Made by a program: the position numbers and the translations under genes. This document shows positions 12,781 to 23,075 of a stretch of 64,000 bases of DNA, in pieces. Each line of letters begins with the position of its first letter. Positions within the stretch are counted from its first letter, which is position 1. The stretch is from Thysanoteuthis rhombus (Eukaryota > Mollusca > Cephalopoda > Oegopsida > Thysanoteuthidae): assembly GCA_963457665.1 (NCBI GenBank), contig OY735206.1, forward strand, positions 55,815,984 through 55,879,983. Reading direction: 5' to 3'. The notes beneath the pieces are model-generated. The model had not been told where the DNA came from, ran no database searches, and worked only from the letters and a program-made list of their open reading frames with translations.

Positions 12781-13739
12781 CCAGCCCTTTAGCATTTTCT
12801 AAGGTAGAATAGAAAGGGAAATTAGGAAAATTATTTTCATTTTTTCATAAAGATAGCAATTCTCAAATTGATAAAATCTTATTTTGAAATGAAGATGTTT
12901 TCTTTGCTTTATTTTGAATATCTTAATTACTTCGCGTTAAGTTCCTTAGTTGCAAAGATAACAGAATATCCGCGAGGTCTATTCGTTTATCCATCATTAG
13001 GCTGCTACTGCTCCATCTGATTTCGAAGCCGAGAGCCTGAAAACGGGAAAACCCACAGTTGATAAGGCATAGAATTCTCTTTGTGTGACTTTGATGCATC
13101 TTTCATTAGCACGGTTCGTCGCCTTGATGTTTTTTTCGTAATTCAGGTGACGGCTTTGAAACCTGAGCGGGAATGGTGGGTTTGATGAAGTGAAGGGAGA
13201 CTTAACGATACGCTTGTCGAACAGAGAGGGAGAGAAAAAAAAAATAAAATGGCGTAGGAATGTTCGATGGAAATGCATGCTTGTTGACGAAAAGCATTGA
13301 CATCTGTTTGCGAAAATATTCCCATACGTTGGGGTGATGTGGTTGCTTTCTGAACCTAGCGCACTGAAAACTTCAGGAGGCTATGACAAAGAGGTGCTGC
13401 GACACAAACATACACGTGCCAAACGATAACATACACTGTATGTACACAAAGGAAACAAAATGAATATTTCTGTTCTTTTCGCTTTTTGTCTACTTGAAGA
13501 AAAAAAATTGCGATCAGAAAGACTCGCATTTGCAGAATCGTGTGCACATTCCTCACCTGATTCCCTGTAAAGACAAACTCTGCCCAGATTTCCTATACAC
13601 TGCAACGACGTCGACCAACAACTCTTTGCTCTTTCTCCTTGTCCTCCTGTCTCGTAATCTCTATGACTATAATGACTCGCATTCCATTGTGTCTCCCCTG
13701 CATTATGACCTACCTGAGTCCTATCTGTGAATCAACGAC
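12781..13739. other. Non-coding stretch, slightly GC-richer
   Basis: Several overlapping frames of 60-93 codons lie on both strands between 12997 and 13730. None is clearly better than its competitors, and no splice or family evidence selects one. Confidence 0.3.
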
Positions 13740-14700
13740 TTCAAGGTTCACTGTCCGGTCAAAAACAATTGGGGTGGCATTTACCATTCTCACCCATTGA
13801 AGTACTTGAAGAGCAATTAACACTCCCAAAGTGGGCCCGCCAGCAGTTTTTTTTATCGGACAACCCACTAGATTTTGATGGTCCGAATTTCGGAGCACAA
13901 ACATGCAAAACTGGTCCTGAAAAAAGATTATGTTTAGTATTTTCCTCAAGCCAACCTGAGAATCCTTTCATCATATTTATAGCCCAAGGAGATATCATGT
14001 AATCTATTATTTCAAATGAAGCAAAGACTTGCAGGAACATGCTCATGGGCCTAGATTTGCTATTTACCCAGTTACAAATTTGCCACTAGAACCATTGATC
14101 GGTGCTCCAGCCCCAACTCAAAGACCGTATGTTGGTAATTTTTTTTTATCTTGTAACGCTGAAGATTGACACAATGTAAAAATAAATCCTATAGTCTTGA
14201 TCTATATATTGATCGAACAGTCTCCGTGGATGTTGGATGGGTTAGGTAGTTATTTATTTGCAAATAATCGTTGTCGTAAGCCAAGTGATGCAGAATCTCA
14301 AATTCTGCTTTTTCCAAACAGTGAAGTTCTCTTGGAAGGTGAGAGCAATAGAATCATTTTCCTCCTATCTAACGCTTTGTTGTCCTTAGTTACGCTTAAC
14401 AAATAATGATTAAACAGGCACATGGACACAGCTCTGAAAAAATACTTAACTGATGCACCAAGAATAAAAAGCTTTAACCACTCAAAACAAAGATATTTAG
14501 AAAAAAAAAAGGATTTATTTTGCTCCCAGTCAAGATTTATCTCATAATTTAATTGAAAAGTTTCATGAATTCCCTAGGTTTTCTAAAACTGCCAATTTCA
14601 ATGTATGGCTTCAGAAGGGAAAAGTATCTCGTCAGCAACTCCAAAATAAAGAATGATTTCGAAAGATATTTCGTCAGCACGTAATGAGTATAGTTTTCCG
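13740..14700 (+). pseudogene. Coding-like block of unknown family
   Basis: Several successive stretches on the plus strand, in more than one frame, read like protein rather than chance. Short excerpts are LEEQLTLPKWARQQFFLS and DFDGPNFGAQTC near 13800-13900, HGPRFAIYPVTNLPLEPL at 14040-14100, PSDAESQILLFPNSEVLL near 14280, and KFHEFPRFSKTANFNVW followed by LQKGKVSRQQLQ near 14560-14640. They are Pro-, Gln- and charge-rich, and the DNA is richer in GC than its surroundings. I do not recognise the family. It could be a decayed transposon or gene copy, or a spliced host gene whose exon limits I cannot fix. The frames are not joined here. Confidence 0.35.
14035..14405 (+). CDS. Two candidate exons with a 60-nt intron, unknown product
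   Basis: The first exon candidate (14035-14134) follows TTGCAG and ends before GTAATT. The second (14195-14338) follows TATAG and ends before GTGAGA. The intervening 60 nt start with GT and end with AG, and the exon phases agree (1 nt carried over, 2 nt supplied). Downstream, a CTAAC box and pyrimidine tract precede TTAG at 14386-14389, after which the frame closes at about 14403-14405. The peptide excerpt PLIGAPAPTQRPYV is proline-rich. No domain is recognised. If it is not spliced, a stop lies in the would-be intron. It lies inside the coding-like block 13740-14700, whose nature is unresolved. Confidence 0.3.
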
Positions 14701-16639
14701 TATGTCCTGATGTTCATCTAGGTGTAGTCATTGTATAGTAGTATTGATCTTTCCAAATTGAATCTTTCTTTCCTCTGGTGAAAATTGGCAAATCTCAGCA
14801 AAAAACAAAAAATGAATAAATAATTCTACCCAAATTGCCACTATGAAATAAGATGAATTCAATATTTCCTATTATTCTAGAAGGTGCAGATAGGAATAAA
14901 CTGTTCAGCATTCAATTTGTCAACTTTTTGAATTGAAAATAAATGTATTTTTGTCTCTCCTTCAAGATATGAACGGCTGTATAATTTGATCAGCAAATGC
15001 ACGCTACTCTTTGAACGCTACCCTACGAACGAATTCGTGATAATTGGACAAGTCGGTGATCACGCAACCTGTTTCCTTCCAAGTTCACTCTTTTGATTTC
15101 CCATACCGTCGTTTTTTTTGGTGATGAAACCAAACTATGCCATCAATAAAAAGGTGATTGCAAAAGCCTTAAGTTTTGAAATGTGCGTGTTTTAATTTGC
15201 AGAACCCTCATGCACGCATAGGCATATCTAGAAACCCCTTTTTTAAAGGCGTATCAAAAAAAGAAACTATGAACAGGACTCAATAGCAAAACACGAAAAT
15301 GCTTTGATAAAACGATCTATGATTTTGACGATGGAAACAGAAATAAATTAAATGAGCTTCAAAAGCACACTAATGTGATAAACGCAATTTTAAAACACAT
15401 CATTGCTATCATCAACATCAACGATAAAAGTTCATTTTTCATCATAGAATACTAATGTATTACATTGCATTATCTTCTGGTCGTTTTCTCAGTGGTAGTA
15501 CCCCCCGAATACAAATTGAGCATCTATATGTATATTTGGTTGAATAGTTCTTGCATTATTTAGAATCTTTAGTCCGAAAGCAAAGAATTCGGTCAAATTG
15601 GTTGACCTACAGCCTGTAGGACCCTAGTTAAATGGGACTCACAGTTCTGCTGACGTTGATGTAAAAGTTGCAATGCCGGGATCTGCTCGCTCTGACTGTT
15701 GTCTACTCGAATGTCGAACCACACCGACAGATTTCTAAATTTCAGAATCTGCAATGTTGTTAGCTGCTCTTTCTATATGTATTCATGATGAATGCAACAC
15801 TTCACACAGACACGATATATATCTCACGAGCAGACCCTGTCCAACAGTGAACTTAAGAGGTCAACCCTCGTCGTTTAATACATTTATTATAGCATTGGTG
15901 ATTCATCCAATTAAAACGTGTGGATATGCTCAAACGCAATCATGCAAGAGTATGCACACGAGTATGTGTACAGGTATTTTGTAAAAAATATATACTGGTA
16001 ATACATTCACCAGAAAAGAAAAGCTACAATCATGGAAGGAAGAGAGTGCACAAAGATACTCGTAATTGTCAATGAAATCTATTAAACTTAGCAGCGGCGC
16101 AAAAGAAAATTAATGCATGTCTTCTTTGCCCCCTGCACCAAATGCCTACTGGCTACGATAAGAAATAATCTATATCTCCAAAGGTCATGAATGTTTCAAC
16201 AGAATAATAATCTAGTATGACGGAAGAATGTTTTAGGCTGAGCAGTTGAGCAGACAGTAGGATTTCAAGCTTTCCATATCAGCTCCAGTAGACTGCAAAC
16301 CTCTAACAGCGGAATCGGGGCAAGCAGACATTGGGTCTACGAATGTTCCAGAACTTTTTCCTTAATTCATTCTTTAGTAGATTTTTGTTAACTGGAAAGA
16401 TCCGAACTTATGTAGATCTTTTGTGAGAGCGAACCGACGTGAAGCCCACTTTTGCAAAGCGGGGCATACCTTTGTCAAATGAATGAATATTTGGATTCTA
16501 GTTGTTAAAAAACAATAGTTAAACAAGCTCTTCTCCATTCTGCTCTTGTAGTAGAAGGTCCAGTCTCGATGCAGTGCTCCATGCAGCCTTTTGCGAACCT
16601 AACTTAATAGAAGGAAAAACAAATTCTGCTTCCTGGCTG
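14701..16639. other. AT-rich non-coding stretch
   Basis: No convincing frame or repeat over nearly 2 kb. Sequence around 15600-15730 is somewhat GC-richer but unassigned. Confidence 0.45.
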
Positions 16640-16830
16640 AGATCGGTAAAATCAGATTTTCACATCAGGCAGATAGGCACAACTCCATTATCAGGATGAT
16701 CAACAGACGTCTTCTTCATCTTACCTAACTCTGTGATTCAAGTCAATATCAGCAATTAGAGATATTAAGAGTCATTTAAAATCTTATTTCACCTTACCAA
16801 CTAAAGAGCGTCACAAAAAAACATGATTGG
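16640..16830 (+). mobile_element. Possible LINE ORF C-terminus
   Basis: One plus-strand frame reads KSISAIRDIKSHLKSYF then a short basic tail and a stop. This resembles the common LINE ending LPxxIRxxxSLxxFKxxLKxYLF. Upstream sequence in other frames gives only weak support. There is no tail or boundary, so the call is tentative. Confidence 0.25.
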
Positions 16831-17559
16831 TCAATTCGTACAAACCCTTGGATACCTAAAGTATGAATTCAAATCCATTTTCAGAGTTTTAGAATATCCT
16901 TTATTTTTGACATTCAAGCGTACCCCCTGTTATCTACATATTGTTTATGTAAGTAAGATATTATCCTTATGGGCGATTATATTTGGCAATTATCAGAGAG
17001 CAGAAAAATTGCATTTTGAATAATCGATGTTAATATATTTAAGTATTTGAGGTGAGGAGGGGATGGATGTGACATGGGGATGTAGAGAAATCTTACAAAA
17101 GATAGCTCTCAGAAAAATCTTGAAGCTTTTACATAACAATTGCGTTCAGAGAATGATCTTTAGAAAAAAGACTAGAAGAAACGAGAAAAATCTGCTAAAA
17201 TCTTATACGTAATAGAATTGTAAAAAAAAAAAGTAGTATTCTTACGTATATATATCTACGCAAATAGACGCCATTGTGTTAATATCAACGTATAGATCAG
17301 ATCGTATTGCAGGCTGACTCTATTCCAATGGATGATAGTCATGCATATTTGAATTTCGTGGTTATTTAACAAAGCTCTCTTTTTGCAAATTTGACTGCGG
17401 CGCATTCCATAATGTGTAGGGGAAAAAAATCAGTCGTCACGATTTTTCATCTCGAAAAGAATTGAATCTTTTTCGTTCATCCCTAATGTTGGGAATAAAT
17501 CAGGATAAAAAAAAAGTTAGGCCCGATATAATATTTTCAAAGAAATTTGTATTTTTGTA
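16831..17559. other. AT-rich non-coding stretch
   Basis: Nothing recognised on either strand. Confidence 0.4.
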
Positions 17560-18260
17560 AAAAAATAAGAAAAAAAAAAGAAACTGCTAAAGAGAGCGAG
17601 GAACTAAGAGATAGAGAGTAAGATACATAGACTTAGGAGAAAAAGGGAGGGAAACAGGCAAAAATGTGAGGATACAAAAGATCGAGAAATAGAGCAATAA
17701 AAATAAATATGACATGAGAGGACAAGGTGAGGCAAACAAATGGGAGATGGAGCGACCATGCTAGGCAATAAGGGACGGAGAGATGAAGACGCAAAGCTAA
17801 GCAAAAAAAAATGAATCGGGGTAGCCAAAACGAGGCCAAGTTCATTTTTTAAAAAATAACAAAAAAAAGCAAAAAAAAAAAAATACCGACCAGGCGAGAG
17901 AATAATAGGCAGAAAAAGGAATGGAAATGGAGAGACAAAACCTGGCAGAAGGAGAGAAGTGGACCGACAGAACGAGACTAAAAAGGGTCGAAGCAAAAAA
18001 TTGAAAGATTGAGGGACCCAACGAGGTTCAAGTGACGCGTGGGATAGACGGGACAAGACAAAGCAGAAATATATTTAGAGACACCCCGGGGTAGAAATAA
18101 ACGATGGAGAAATAGAACAAGGCAAATAAGAAATTTGCAAAAAGAGACGTTTGGTGTGGCAACAATTAATATGTAGATACAGAACGAAATCAAGAGAAGC
18201 AGGGGAAGAGAGAGAGAGAGAGAGGGACAGAGAGAGGGAGCGTGGGGGGGGGAGGGCAAC
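17560..18260. repeat. Purine-rich degenerate minisatellite block
   Basis: The plus strand is strongly A+G-rich for about 700 bp. Words such as GAGAGACAA, GACAAGACAAAG, GGCAAACAA and GGAGAGA recur at irregular spacing, ending in a GA tract and a G-run (about 18205-18250). The 150-codon minus-strand frame (Phe, Leu, Ser, Pro-rich) is the complement of this skew and is not a credible protein. It abuts the RTE-A copy at 18306. Confidence 0.6.
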
Positions 18261-18305
18261 AGGATGAGTGAAAAATATTTCCGAGTATATGAAATCTCCT
18301 CCAAT

Positions 18306-18905
18306 CATAATCATCAGTTTTTTAACGTCTCTCGTTGGACATAGAACTTCCATAGGATTTGCCACACAACTCTCTCCTGGGCATTGTGGAGCTCGTATTT
18401 TCTGAATTTGTTAAGTTCGTATCTCCATCTTGTATTCTGCCTGCCTCTGTTGTGCTTGTGATCTCTAGGGGTCCATGTTGTGAGTTGTGATCATCAGAAA
18501 TCTGACATTCTTGCAACATGGCCAACCCATTGCTATTTGGGTTTTCTAATGGATACTATGATGTATCAGACTCCTCTTCTCTCCCTGATATACTGTGCAG
18601 TCTTATGATCTCTCCATGTGGGGTTGAGCTTGATTCTTTCATGTCCTCGTTGCAAGGTTCTCTGTCTGCGGGTCAGTCTCTTGGTTAGGATCCATGTTTC
18701 AGCTCCATAGGTCACAATCAGGAGGATGCATTGATCGTATACCCTTTTTAGAACTAATGGAATCTTCTTGCTCTACTGAGGGTTTGCTATCTTAGAGTGA
18801 TCCATCGCTTAATTCTTCATTTCATTGAGATTCATTGTCCTTGGTAGATGTAGTGGTCTACTCCCTGTAGTTCTGCGTTTTCAGTTTCGATCGTTCTAAT
18901 AAGCC
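18306..18905 (-). mobile_element. RTE-A LINE fragment, about 600 bp
   Basis: From the 3' end, it has a short CATAATCATCAG tail, then, reading minus, YDQCILLIV, TYGAETWILTKRLTRRQ, HERIKLNPTWRDHKTAQYI, SNGLAMLQE (equivalent to WAGHVARM) and the RWRDEL-type segment. It extends upstream to the GxxIxKVDHYxYLG region near 18850. 5'-truncated and disabled by several stops and shifts. Confidence 0.8.
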
Positions 18906-20369
18906 CTAATCATTACTGATTTGAAAACATGACGGAACTTAAATACGATTTCTTTGTGGAATATGTCTAAAATAATTCACATCTATAAAAAGCTTCTCCC
19001 GCTTACATTTTGCTCGTTTTTTTCCAACTTAGTATTAAAAAAAAATCCTGTAAATTTTCTTTCTACTCAAATTCAACCGCGGGAACAAATTTCTATCTGA
19101 TGATATATTGAAATTATGAATATTTATCCCTAGCGTGGTTGATCTCATTCACAGAAAATCTATATTGCTTTCTAGTTTTCACTTAGGTAATTTCGTGAGG
19201 CAAGTGATGTAGCTGTTAACAGCCTGAACAGTGGAATAGACGAACCAAGTTCATCGTAATTGGAGCTATCTACGTTCTCTCAGACCCTTGTTGAAAGCAC
19301 CATACCCAATTTTCTCGTCCTAGTTATGGGTAAAACCAGAGGGAAGACTTAGTTCTGTAGCATTGGGAAGACAAATGGTCCTGTGGAATTAGTCCGAGAC
19401 CTAATTGAGGCAGTCGGATGAAAACTTTGATGTCGTTCCGACTGCCCTTTCAGCCAAGCTGATACCAAACATGATCCAAATTTATATTTTGTTGATCATT
19501 TCGCACTAGACAGACGTTGATGCGATGTCCTTGTCATTAATCAGTGTAGTCTTGAGCAGTAGAATTAGGGTTTAACCAAATCAAACGCATTTATGTCCTC
19601 ACAACGATGTAGAATTGTCAAAGAAGTTCGTACCCACACGTTAAACCAATCTTTCGTCGCATCCTATTCTCGTTAGGGTCCAAGTAAATAAGAGCTGGTA
19701 CCAAACATAACACGCTTTGTTCCATTTTGTACTACATCAGCGAGGTCAAAAGGGGGTTTCTATTGTCTGGTCGAACAGGAATCTATATACACTCCGTCCA
19801 GGCTTGGATTCTGGTGCAACGTGACACATGTTTAGGCACAGCACCAGTTTCAGAGCATGTAACGTGGGCACCATGCATCACCCGTATGCACTTCCGACGC
19901 AAATCTGTATCGTTAAGCATTTCATATGACGCGTCGTATAACGAATTGTATGACCGTCGCATGCCTTCTGGTATTCATTTATCATAATTGTCAGGATATA
20001 GGTGAAGCTAAAGATTAAAGGAAAAGAATTTACTTTATATGATAAAAATACAATTTGACGGCATTGACCAGAAGAAATAAGTAAGTTGTATCCCGGACAA
20101 GCAAAGCCCATGATTTTTTTCAAATAAGCATACCGTTTATTGATTTTTTCCCGACTATGCATCATCGACACGGTACATAGACTATTTATTGATGTTGCCT
20201 TTTCAAATATTACTCAGTTACAATCGTGAAATGGGCTTGCTATTCCGAGCCAGGGCCAGGTTCGAGTGTAATACTCTTTAGCAAGGTAAGATTCTATTCT
20301 TTTCAACTGTTAAAAAAAATGCAGGCCTCACTCTAGTAAGAAGAGATCAAAACTAGAAAAGTGAAACTA
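18906..20369. other. Non-coding stretch with a GC-richer middle
   Basis: 19197-19985 is richer in G+C than its surroundings but has no long frame. A short repeat, AGCTGATACCAAACATGA at 19458 and AGCTGGTACCAAACATAA at 19694, lies about 236 bp apart and may mark a decayed unidentified element. Confidence 0.35.
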
Positions 20370-20472
20370 ATTTTTTCTTATCTCTATTGATATTCGGACC
20401 ATCCTCATCTTGGTTGTTTTTCATACAACGTTTCGGCCATTGCACTCTACGGCCTTCGTCAAGTATCATCAT
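20370..20472 (-). mobile_element. SINE 3' part, inverted copy
   Basis: The reverse complement matches 20653-20745 with about 90% identity by eye: TTGACGAAGGCCGTAGAG, AATGGCCGAAACG, and GGATGGTCCGAATATCAA. It lacks the tRNA-like head. With the plus copy next to it, it forms a head-to-head pair. Confidence 0.6.
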
Positions 20473-20760
20473 GGACACATAGCGCAGTGGTTACAACATC
20501 AAACAAATTACTGTAAAGTAACCTGATGGTTCTAGGTTCAATTCTAGTGTGAGACAATATAACAATACTACTAATGCTAAGAGGGAAGTAGGGTCAATAT
20601 ACCCCCGTCGGATAAATAAAGGGTTCGGTTTGTTACATCCCCACACGTACCAGATGATACCTGACGAAGGCTGTAGAGTGCAACGGCCGAAACGTAGTAT
20701 GAAAAACAACCAAGATCAGGATGGTCCGAATATCAATAGAAATAATAATAATACCTCATC
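20473..20760 (+). mobile_element. tRNA-derived SINE with hairpin-GAAACG domain
   Basis: The head has an A-box, TAGCGCAGTGGTTACAACA, and a B-box inside GGTTCTAGGTTCAATTCT. A unique body of about 90 bp follows, then CTGACGAAGGCTG, a short GGC...GCC hairpin, CCGAAACG and GTCCGAATATCAATAG, and finally an (AAT)n tail at about 20742-20753. Head, body, conserved 3' domain and tail make a complete SINE layout. The anticodon arm is too degenerate to name the parent tRNA. Confidence 0.6.
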
Positions 20761-20803
20761 TCAAAAATTCAGAGATATACTAATTTTTTCTTATTCATTC
20801 CAC

Positions 20804-21455
20804 TCATCATCATCAGTCTTTTAATGTCCGTTGCTGGACATAAACCTTCCTCATGACTCGCCACAACTCTCTATCATAGGCGTCGCCGAGCCAGTATTTT
20901 CGGCATTTGTATAGTTTATCCCTCAATCTTGTGTTCTGTCGGCCTCAGTTTTGCATGAGATCTCTGGGGATCCATGTTGTGAGTCGTAATGTCTATTGGT
21001 TGTCTGCCATTCTTGCAACGTGGCCAGCCAATTGCCATTTGAATTTTAAAATAATAGTTTCTGTGATGTTTCGGACTCCCGTTTTTTCCCTATATACTGT
21101 GCGGTCTTGTTGTCTTTTCATGTAAAGTTGAGCATAATTCTCTCATGCGCACATTGCATGCTTTTCAGTTTGCAGTTCTGTCTCTTGGTCAGGTTCCACG
21201 TTTCAGTTTCATGAGTGAATTTCGCGGGGATGCATTGGTTATATGCCCTTCTTTTTAGGATTATTGGGATCGTCTGGTTTTTTGAAATTTGAGCTTGCTA
21301 TGCTGAAGGTTTACCATCCCAGAATGATTCTTCGCTTGATTTCCTCTTCTTTTTAGGATCTCATGGAGAGTCCTTGTCCGAGGTAGATGTACCAGTCTAC
21401 CTTGCCAAGTTTCGAACCTTGTATCCTGACAGTTATGTTCTTATTCTCAATATGA
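20804..21455 (-). mobile_element. RTE-A LINE fragment, about 650 bp
   Basis: Has the 3' CATCATCATCAG tail, TCTTTTAATGTCCGTTGC and GCCACAACTCTCTATC, then, in reverse, the RWRDEL, NxTKRQN, HERIMLNF, YNQCIP and EEEIKRRI segments up to the KVDxYIYLG region. It is the first of four minus-strand RTE-A tails within 2.3 kb. Confidence 0.8.
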
Positions 21456-21749
21456 TTGTTATTCCTCTCATTTACCCACTAATCCAACTTTTGTTTTGAA
21501 ATGTGTTACTTGATTGTTGAATCATCTTCTCCATTCCCTAATCTTCAACCACTTCTAATCTTCATCAAAAGTGTATGCAAAAGTTGGGTTCCCTAATCTC
21601 TAGATGCACATCAAATTCAAGTAAGATATTCAACTAAACATCCAAAATAAAGAGATCCCATCCCAAGAAAAAAAAAAGGAGAAAGATAACTTCAGTGCTG
21701 CCCCAAAGAGCTAGACCGATCATATAAACGAACGATTGCAGCCAAAGAC

Positions 21750-21990
21750 ATCATCATCATCATCAGTCTTTTAACGTCCACTGGTGAACATAGACCTTCC
21801 CCAGGTTTCACCACAATTCTCTATCATGAGCGTCGCAGAGCCAGTATTTCCTGAATCTGTCCAGTTCATCACTCCATCTTGTGTTTTGTCGACCTCGGTC
21901 TCCTATGTGATATCTGGGGATCCATGTTGTTAGACTTGATGTCCATCTGTTGTCTTTCATCCTTGCAAAAGACAACCAGTCTTAAGGATA
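21750..21990 (-). mobile_element. RTE-A LINE fragment, about 240 bp
   Basis: A (CAT)n tail, then TCTTTTAACGTCCACTGG, CCTTCCCCAGG, the CGTCGCAGAGCCAGTATTTC block and TGTGTTTTGTCGACCTCGGT. It stops at the WAGHVARM-equivalent (CATCCTTGCAAAAGA). Confidence 0.8.
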
Positions 21991-22620
21991 GTTTCTTGCT
22001 ATTACAATTTAAAAATTTTTCACTTTTGCAACCAGTGGTCTCTTGATTCTGGTTTTTCCAATCCCCTTTCTTTTGGCTGGCATTTGATATGCTTCAATCA
22101 GTCGACGAGGCAGCCGATAAAACACCAACTGTAGCTCGGAGCTGTCGGGTCATATTTACAAGTGCTTGTTTACATATCATATTATACTATCACTTACGTG
22201 TGATAAACACACCATTTACTTGTAGTGGGCGTCTCGACATATTCGCGCGATAAGCCACCCGCTCGCAGTGTCCTTTCCAATTAAGATAAATATGGCCAGG
22301 TTTTTAGCCATTGTGTTTGAAATGGCTAAAATGGCGTCAGAGAGACGGGGCATGAAATATCATCAACTATACTCTTAACTCATGTGAGTTAGGACCTCAC
22401 GGTATGTGACAACTTTATAGCTTTTGCCAGACAAAGTTGGGCCTAGCAAATTACTATATTAACAATTTTCATTATGATAATGACAATCTGAAAATATTCA
22501 GAAGAATACCAAATATCATCGGATCACAATATTGTTATTCTTATTAGTTGTATAGCTCGAAGGGATTTTACAATTAAATCTAATGCTCAGGTTAGAGTTG
22601 GTGTTCAAGTGACAGAAGAT

Positions 22621-23005
22621 CATCATCATCATCATCAGTTTTTTAATGTCCATCGTTGGACATAGACCTTCCCCAGGATTCGCAACAATTCTTTATATGG
22701 GCGTTGCGGAGCCAGTATTTCCTTAATATGTCCAGTTCATCTCCTCATCTTGTGTTCTGTCAGCCTCGGTTTCTTAAGTGATATCTGGGGATCCATGATG
22801 TGAGACGTGATGTCCATCAGTTTTCTTTCATTCTTTCAGCATGGCCTGCCCATTGCCATTTGAGTTTTTTTAATAGTTTCTATGATGTCACGGACAACCT
22901 TATTCTCCCTTATATACTGTGCAGTCTTGTGATCTCTCCATGTAAGGTTGAGCATAATTCTCTCATGTGCACGTTGCATACTTCTCAGTTTGCAGGTTAA
23001 ACTGA
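22621..23005 (-). mobile_element. RTE-A LINE fragment, about 385 bp
   Basis: A (CAT)6-type tail, then the ORF terminus in reverse. The minus frame upstream reads KLRSMQRAHERIMLNLTW, RDHKTAQYIREN, VVRDIIETIKKTQMAMGRP, one of the best preserved stretches of the family in this window. 5'-truncated at the KRQxxKLRS segment. Confidence 0.85.
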
Positions 23006-23028
23006 GGCAGAAGATAATGAAACCTATC

Positions 23029-23075
23029 ATCATCATCATCATCATTGTTTTAGTTGTCATCTCTTGGGCCTTACT
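23029..23075 (-). mobile_element. Possible minimal RTE-A 3' end
   Basis: A (CAT)7-type tail followed by TGTTTTAGTTGTCATCTCTTG, similar to the family's TTTTAACGTCCATCGTTGG start. Only about 45 bp, just beyond the 5' end of the previous copy. Confidence 0.4.

Noticed and set aside
12997-13278. 93-codon minus frame with an ATG
   Set aside because: Several frames overlap on both strands and nothing favours this one; kept out of the gene list.
17604-18056. 150-codon minus frame
   Set aside because: Low-complexity Phe/Leu/Ser/Pro string caused by the purine-rich opposite strand.
20653-20700. Canonical hammerhead ribozyme
   Set aside because: An extra base between CTGACGA and the stem and a mismatch at its base break the standard core; kept only as a module to test.
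20549-20824. 91-codon plus frame containing DEGCRVQRPKRSMK
   Set aside because: It is the read-through of the SINE's conserved 3' domain, not a protein.
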